In this document: piece after piece, positions 60,601 through 64,000 of the stretch
Layout of the letters: the number at the start of each line of letters is the position of its first letter
How positions within the stretch are numbered: the first letter of the stretch is position 1
Source: Strigamia acuminata
Lineage: Eukaryota > Arthropoda > Chilopoda > Geophilomorpha > Linotaeniidae
Assembly: GCA_949358305.1 (NCBI GenBank)
Contig: OX442322.1
Location: 4,340,001-4,404,000 of the forward strand
DNA: 64,000 nucleotides
Direction of reading: 5' to 3'
Notes under the pieces: generated by a model
Told to the model about the DNA's origin: nothing
The model's input: only the letters and a program-made list of their open reading frames with translations
The model's database searches: none
Translations under genes and position numbers: made by a program

Positions 60601-62910
60601 GTCGAAAACGATGCGTAGTTTGGTCGTTACTCGCTCTTCTTTGACCACAGGCCTGTGTGGCATGTAGTAAATGGGGCCGGGCGCTTCACCTACTGGCACC
60701 TCCTCAACAATGTTCTGTGCGATCTGCTCATCGATGACCTTTTTGTACTCAAGATACAAATTTGGCTGCCTGCGAAAACGTCGTATCAAGTTAAGGAACC
60801 TCTGCTCGGCGATTTGGTAGTTGTCAGCGAGTTCATCCGGATTCACCGTCCACGGCAACTGGACAGAATAATGGCTTCCGGTCCAATCGATGGTTTTGTT
60901 GAATTTTTTCATTATCTCTTCATCTCCCGTGGTGGTCATGGATTCGTGCTGAACCCCAATCGATTCGAGCTCCCAAAAATTGCGCAACATGTCATCTGTG
61001 GATGGAACAATTGTTATTTTGTTAGCTTGCGTGGGTGACGCGATGAGTTGCGTCCCCTGCGTCGTTTGTCCGTGCAGCGTCCACCCCAGAATCGTGTTTA
61101 CAGCGGCCAAATTTTCTTCAATAAATTTGGATTGACCCGTGGTAATTTTATTGTAATGATCCACGCCAAGCAGAATGTCTACTTCGCTCGAATGTAAGGC
61201 GGCCTGTTTGCAGTTCACTTGGATTCCCAAGTCTCTCAATTTGTTGCTTAGCAAGGTGGTCGGAATTTCAGTCGGAGTGGTTGTGCATCGTGGCGTTTCA
61301 ATTGCGTCGATTAATATGGCTGGAGACGTTCCATTGATCGGTTGTATCTTCACCTGGACTCGGTTTCTCACTTCCATCTTGGGATGCTGACCAAAAGTGG
61401 CGAGGTTTATTTTTTCCGTGCCCAATTTTTTCAATTTCAGTTTTTGAGCCACGTCAGCGCGGATAAATGTGCGCTGTGCTCCGCCATCGATGTAGCAGAC
61501 GCCCTTGGTTTGCAGCTTCTCTCCGCTCAATTGTGCCATCTGGATCATCAAAAATTCAACAGCTGGTCGATTTACGCTGACAACTGCATTTTGTTTGATT
61601 TCAGTCACTTCAATCTGTCTGCCGGAATTCGAATCGTTGGTCGCCGTCGATTTTGGCTTGGTGCACAAATATGTGTGGTGCTGTCCCTCGCATCGAAAGC
61701 ACTTCATTGATGTGCGGCATTCTTTGGTCGGGTGCGGTGTTCGTCCGAGACACCGAAAACAAACGTTTTTTGCTTTTAATTTTGCCATTCGTTCCTCGGC
61801 GTTGAGTGGGCAGACTTTTCGATCATGGCTCTTCGATTCGCAAAATTGGCAGGTCTTGACTGCAATCGACATCATTGACGCGGAGCTTTCTTGGACTCTT
61901 TTGTCTCTCTTGTCGAATCGTTTCTTCTCCTTCTTGAAGCTCGGGGCGTCGGGAGTCGCATTCGATTTTTGATGTGATGCAGTCTGTTTTGATTGGTTCG
62001 CCATCATTTCGTATTGTGCTTCTTTCGTCACGAAATCGTGCAGCCAGTTCATGAGGCGGGGGACCGATTGTTCTGCAGCGTTCTCTCGATCATACTCACG
62101 CATCAGTGTGCGTGGAATTGCCGTGGCCAGCGTGGGAAAGAGCGTTCTTTGGTACTCCTCGAGATTCACGTCAATATTGCTTAAATTCTCGATGTTTATT
62201 TCGACGTGGCGGTGCAAACGCTGCAGCCCAGCTTGATCTTTCTCGTCCTTCACTGCAGGTAAAACAGACAAATTATTTATGAATCGATTCTCCAACAAAA
62301 TTTTATCGCCGTATTTTCTTTTCAAGCGATCAATTGCGACCAGGTAATTTGGTTCGGTAATTTCCAACGCTTTGATGTCATTCAAAGCGTCCCCGTGCAG
62401 ATACGTGCGCAGGTGAAGTAATTTGTTCACATTGTCCAACTGTGCATCGTCTCCATACTGCACGCTAAATGTTCTCCAGAACCCACTCCAATCCTCTGGC
62501 CGCCTACCGTCAAATTTTGGCACTTCCAACGGCTTCCTTTTTATAGAATTGTTAATTGTTGGATTTAATGGTAGCGGCAAATTTTGAGGCACAGCGGGCT
62601 GAACTGGATAATTCCGAGCAGTGTACGTCATAATGGCGGCTCTAGTTGATGCAGCGCGGTCCTCTATGGCGTCGATCGCGTTGCTCACCTCGTCCACCTC
62701 AAGGTCACTTTTTGCCAAGTCCATGGCCAAATCACTGGCTTTTGTAACGCGGAGCATTTTGCCCGCCAGTTGATCTGTCCAGATGCTGAGCACGTCTTTG
62801 GTCACCACCGGCACGCCAGCAAAGGCAGTTGTAATGGCGGCCATTAATGTCTCTGCAGCCTGGATGGCTGTGGTCAAGGCCCTTCTTTTCAATTCAAATT
62901 TCGGAGGCAT
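57640..62910 (-). CDS. BEL/Pao gag-pol polyprotein, intact, 1756 aa
   Basis: Gag of the DUF1759 type (about 125-300; LEVPKFDGRRPEDWSGFW, LHLRTYLHGDA). Zinc knuckles CQFCESKSHDRKVC, CFRCLGRTPHPTKEC and CFRCEGQHHTYLC at about 354-416. Aspartic protease CYIDGGAQRTFI at about 472-483, where DSG/DTG is usual. RT with RIVFDASSHKKGQLSLND (about 766), LIADIKKAFHQIEI and FLYMDDLISS (about 891-900). RNase H with HIFCDASPKAYGAVAY (about 1066) and YWTDSQICLHWI. Integrase with HSQVLHCG and CVTC, VDFAGPLY, YSDNGTTF and EHSPWWGGFWERMVK, and a DUF5641-like C-terminus (TPAHFLTGE, LKVGDVVLV). Length is normal for the superfamily. The ATG at 62910 lies 24 nt after the primer site. Confidence 0.95.
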   Translation of the reverse strand: MPPKFELKRRALTTAIQAAETLMAAITTAFAGVPVVTKDVLSIWTDQLAGKMLRVTKASDLAMDLAKSDLEVDEVSNAIDAIEDRAASTRAAIMTYTARNYPVQPAVPQNLPLPLNPTINNSIKRKPLEVPKFDGRRPEDWSGFWRTFSVQYGDDAQLDNVNKLLHLRTYLHGDALNDIKALEITEPNYLVAIDRLKRKYGDKILLENRFINNLSVLPAVKDEKDQAGLQRLHRHVEINIENLSNIDVNLEEYQRTLFPTLATAIPRTLMREYDRENAAEQSVPRLMNWLHDFVTKEAQYEMMANQSKQTASHQKSNATPDAPSFKKEKKRFDKRDKRVQESSASMMSIAVKTCQFCESKSHDRKVCPLNAEERMAKLKAKNVCFRCLGRTPHPTKECRTSMKCFRCEGQHHTYLCTKPKSTATNDSNSGRQIEVTEIKQNAVVSVNRPAVEFLMIQMAQLSGEKLQTKGVCYIDGGAQRTFIRADVAQKLKLKKLGTEKINLATFGQHPKMEVRNRVQVKIQPINGTSPAILIDAIETPRCTTTPTEIPTTLLSNKLRDLGIQVNCKQAALHSSEVDILLGVDHYNKITTGQSKFIEENLAAVNTILGWTLHGQTTQGTQLIASPTQANKITIVPSTDDMLRNFWELESIGVQHESMTTTGDEEIMKKFNKTIDWTGSHYSVQLPWTVNPDELADNYQIAEQRFLNLIRRFRRQPNLYLEYKKVIDEQIAQNIVEEVPVGEAPGPIYYMPHRPVVKEERVTTKLRIVFDASSHKKGQLSLNDCLSKGTNLLPSLIFILLKFRIYEFALIADIKKAFHQIEIAMRDRDATRFFWIDELWDGIGRAIIKILRQTRVLFGAAPSPFLLSATIKHHLEKFKDEFPEAVAFISQFLYMDDLISSLDSEKRAEEIFRQARIIMAAAGMEFVKWQTNSTKLQKIMRQEVPSDRELMNDDETKVLGLRWSPNSDQIGLAVEIAEDIGTKQITKRRVICITAQIFDPLGFASPFTITAKIFFQTLWLRKLKWDEELNEEMRETWTKWAKQIPKLGEIQLPRWNGVKPRQENEIHIFCDASPKAYGAVAYVRRREENLIMTNFLFSKSRVAPVKQLTLPKLELMGALLAVRLRDQLKEVMDCDRYHYWTDSQICLHWITNTSKRPPTFINNRAIEIREKSHVKAWKHVAGPENPADRLTRGIDAAELTNDELWWKGPKWLSEEQENWPNNKMELTIDPDELDSEADEHEEPSGETHANAVQQKNNQNFAFPTSRSYLRTCRVWAWCYRFAHNSKQKADSGHRQQGVLNAEELVTAKQKLIIASQRQHYAAEMKQLTEGKPLMAASKLKLLNPFIDANGVMRLRTRLQTSKDEQTATQPIVLPQKCELTKLIFLHSHSQVLHCGLTATLAQFRESYWTPAARRTLKSTLSRCVTCMKVQGKLMQESPGLLPFDRITRCEPFAVTGVDFAGPLYIRGRKTKAYIALFTCANIRAVHLELVPSLNTPDFVDAFERFVSRRGLPKTLYSDNGTTFRRTNKELAALLNNTKDESFKNYLCNKGINWKFIVEHSPWWGGFWERMVKTVKSCLKKIIGTASLNFFQLNTLLTQVEAVLNHRPLTYVYEKPDEPESLTPAHFLTGERVTFLPDPSYINQIEPTQAAFIRQWRHRQKTLLSFWSRWQKEYLTDLKTQSGRSGLLELKVGDVVLVEEQGRPRLQWKMGRITEVRVGRDGKVRSCELVTSGGAKLRRPIQRLVHLEVQSEIGAGGV
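57645..57652 (-). other. BEL polypurine tract
   Basis: GGGGGGAG on the minus strand directly before the 3' LTR. It is also the coding sequence of the last residues of the polyprotein. Confidence 0.8.
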
Positions 62911-62933
62911 TTTTTACTTGCAGTTTGGGGTAC

Positions 62934-62951
62934 TCCCGGGTTTCGGCACCA
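62934..62951 (-). other. BEL primer-binding site, tRNA-Phe
   Basis: TGGTGCCGAAACCCGGGA on the minus strand, three bases from the LTR. It is the exact complement of the 3' 18 nt of animal tRNA-Phe (TCCCGGGTTTCGGCACCA). Confidence 0.87.
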
Positions 62952-62954
62952 AAA

Positions 62955-63567
62955 TGTAGATTCCAATCGCTTTTAGTTGGTCTTCTTAAAGTCTCTGGCT
63001 TCTTTGTAATTTAAATGTATGTTTTGGAAATAAAATCTGCAGCTTGCTTCCACCATGAATTTTGTACACTCACTGGGGTTAAACTTTATTGTCTTCAAAA
63101 AGATATATACAAAAACGCTCCTATTGGAGCACCACTAATCCGATAATTGGCTTCAGCTGCATTCCTAGAAGGAGAGCTGAAGCCAGGTCATGTGACAATA
63201 ATCTAACCCTCTTTAAATAAAAGGTTAATGACACTAAATGTGAGAGATAAACATGTTAAAATTGAATACAAAATATTAAATTGAGTTTTACAGAATAATA
63301 AAACAATGAAACATTAAAAGGAGTATATAAAATCAAATAAACGACATTAAAACACTAGAATAATTGGATAAACCATACAACACTAAATGCAAGGTCAGCA
63401 AATATAAATGAAATATAAATGAGCAAATGACGCTGAATATTACATCAAAACAAATAAAAATACAGAAATGTTAAATGTAGAATCAAAGGAAATAAAATAC
63501 ACAAATATTAAATAAAATCAACACATTAAAGGGAATGTGAACCTGGAGTAAAACGCCAGTTTTCACA
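62955..63567 (-). repeat. 5' LTR of BEL
   Basis: 613 bp, no difference seen from 57032-57644. Confidence 0.95.
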
Positions 63568-63921
63568 ACTATTAACTACACCCGCCTTTACTAGAGAGTC
63601 TGATGTCGCCTCAATACAGAGCGCGGCTGACTGACTATAAACCAAGCTAGTGTTATTGAATTTGAGTCATCACATGGTTATTTCATAAAACAGTTAATAA
63701 AAGTTGTAATGTTTAATAGATAATATTCCAGAACTGTAGTAATTGATTTGTAAACCTGAATCTAAAGAAGGTCGAACAAACCTTGTTTGTCCAGCTTAAT
63801 AAAACATTTGTCTGAATTTGAAAGCGTAATCAAACTTCTCTTTCTTTCTACTCATTCATAATAAAACAAATGTCACGTGGAACTCGGTCAAAGAAAGGGG
63901 CCAGAATCCACGTAACAGTAT

Positions 63922-64000
63922 TCAAATTCTGAACAGTTAAAACATTTCGGTTTGCTACTGCAGTCTATTGAAACATGACTGTCACGGCCACAGTTGTAGC
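63922..64000 (-). pseudogene. Copia C5 gag zinc knuckles, cut by window end
   Basis: Minus strand reads CYNCGRDSHVSIDC (CCHC) and then CFNCSEFEY, which continues across the D3 insertion to ISTDC. In the second knuckle the His is a Tyr. The rest of gag lies to the right of the window. Confidence 0.78.

Larger units (their letters stand above)
57032..63567 (-). mobile_element. Intact BEL/Pao element
   Basis: 6536 bp with two 613-bp LTRs that look identical, target duplication ACTAT (57027-57031 and 63568-63572), a tRNA-Phe primer site and one uninterrupted polyprotein ORF. Nothing needed for transposition is visibly missing, so it may be active. Confidence 0.95.
56799..63917 (+). repeat. Solo LTR D3, split by the BEL element
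   Basis: 56799-57031 and 63573-63917 together form one D-type LTR (TGTCACGCGTGCGG to CACGTAACA, about 578 bp), flanked by GTAT at 56795-56798 and 63918-63921. CTCF-like AGATGGCGTT at 56889-56898; TATAAAA near 56969. It aligns with the D1 LTR through TCTGATGTCGCCTCA and TTTGTTTGTCC. There is no internal region of its own. Confidence 0.87.

Noticed and set aside
57725-62236. Plus-strand ORFs of up to 165 codons across BEL
   Set aside because: Antisense shadows of the BEL polyprotein.

Overview
This window is almost entirely nested LTR retrotransposons in an AT-rich animal genome. BEL/Pao elements are known only from metazoans, one copia element is primed by an internal tRNA-iMet site as in Drosophila copia, and the only host-like gene piece has a 64-nt intron. 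Together these suggest an arthropod, probably an insect, but the species cannot be read from the sequence. No tRNA, rRNA or CRISPR locus was seen. Element names (C1-C5, D1-D3, A, B, E) are mine.

Left block (1-16350): a degenerate Ty3/gypsy-like element (D2, + strand) is interrupted by copia C1 (+). C1 is interrupted by an intact copia C2 (2038-9311, -, TSD GTCCG). C2's 5' LTR in turn carries a truncated D-family element, D1 (7866 to about 9275). D1 and D2 both carry a Ulp1/C48-type cysteine protease ORF. In D2 it lies directly upstream of the polypurine tract and 3' LTR, the position where env sits in retroviruses.

Middle (16351-19003): a fold-back MITE (16472-17128), a short tandem repeat encoding hydrophobic ORFs, and an unrecognised 212-codon ORF (18226-18861).

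Large nest (19004-53567): copia C4 (+) contains copia C3 (21188-50526, -, TSD GTTAA). C3 contains gypsy-type element A (24881-46417, -, TSD TGTT, 1750-bp LTRs). A's right LTR contains element B (37979-45706, +, TSD CATC, 1428-bp LTRs). LTR divergence falls inwards by eye: C3 about 8/466, A about 9/1750, B 0/1428, which matches the nesting order. A solo copia LTR (E, 48885-49769) sits in C3's leader. A encodes gag, a pol lacking RNase H and with an altered RT motif, and a GC-rich third ORF with a DnaJ-like Cys cluster. B is a gag-only relative that shares A's tRNA-Gln primer site and polypurine tract.

Right block (53568-64000): a stretch with two exons of an unidentified host-like gene (54662-55121), then copia fragment C5 (-). 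C5 contains a D-family solo LTR (D3, 56799-63917, TSD GTAT), which contains an intact BEL/Pao element (57032-63567, -, TSD ACTAT, LTRs identical by eye, tRNA-Phe primer site).

Plausibly autonomous elements are C2 (intact ORF) and BEL (intact ORF and LTRs). The rest carry stops, frameshifts or missing domains and would need help from other copies.
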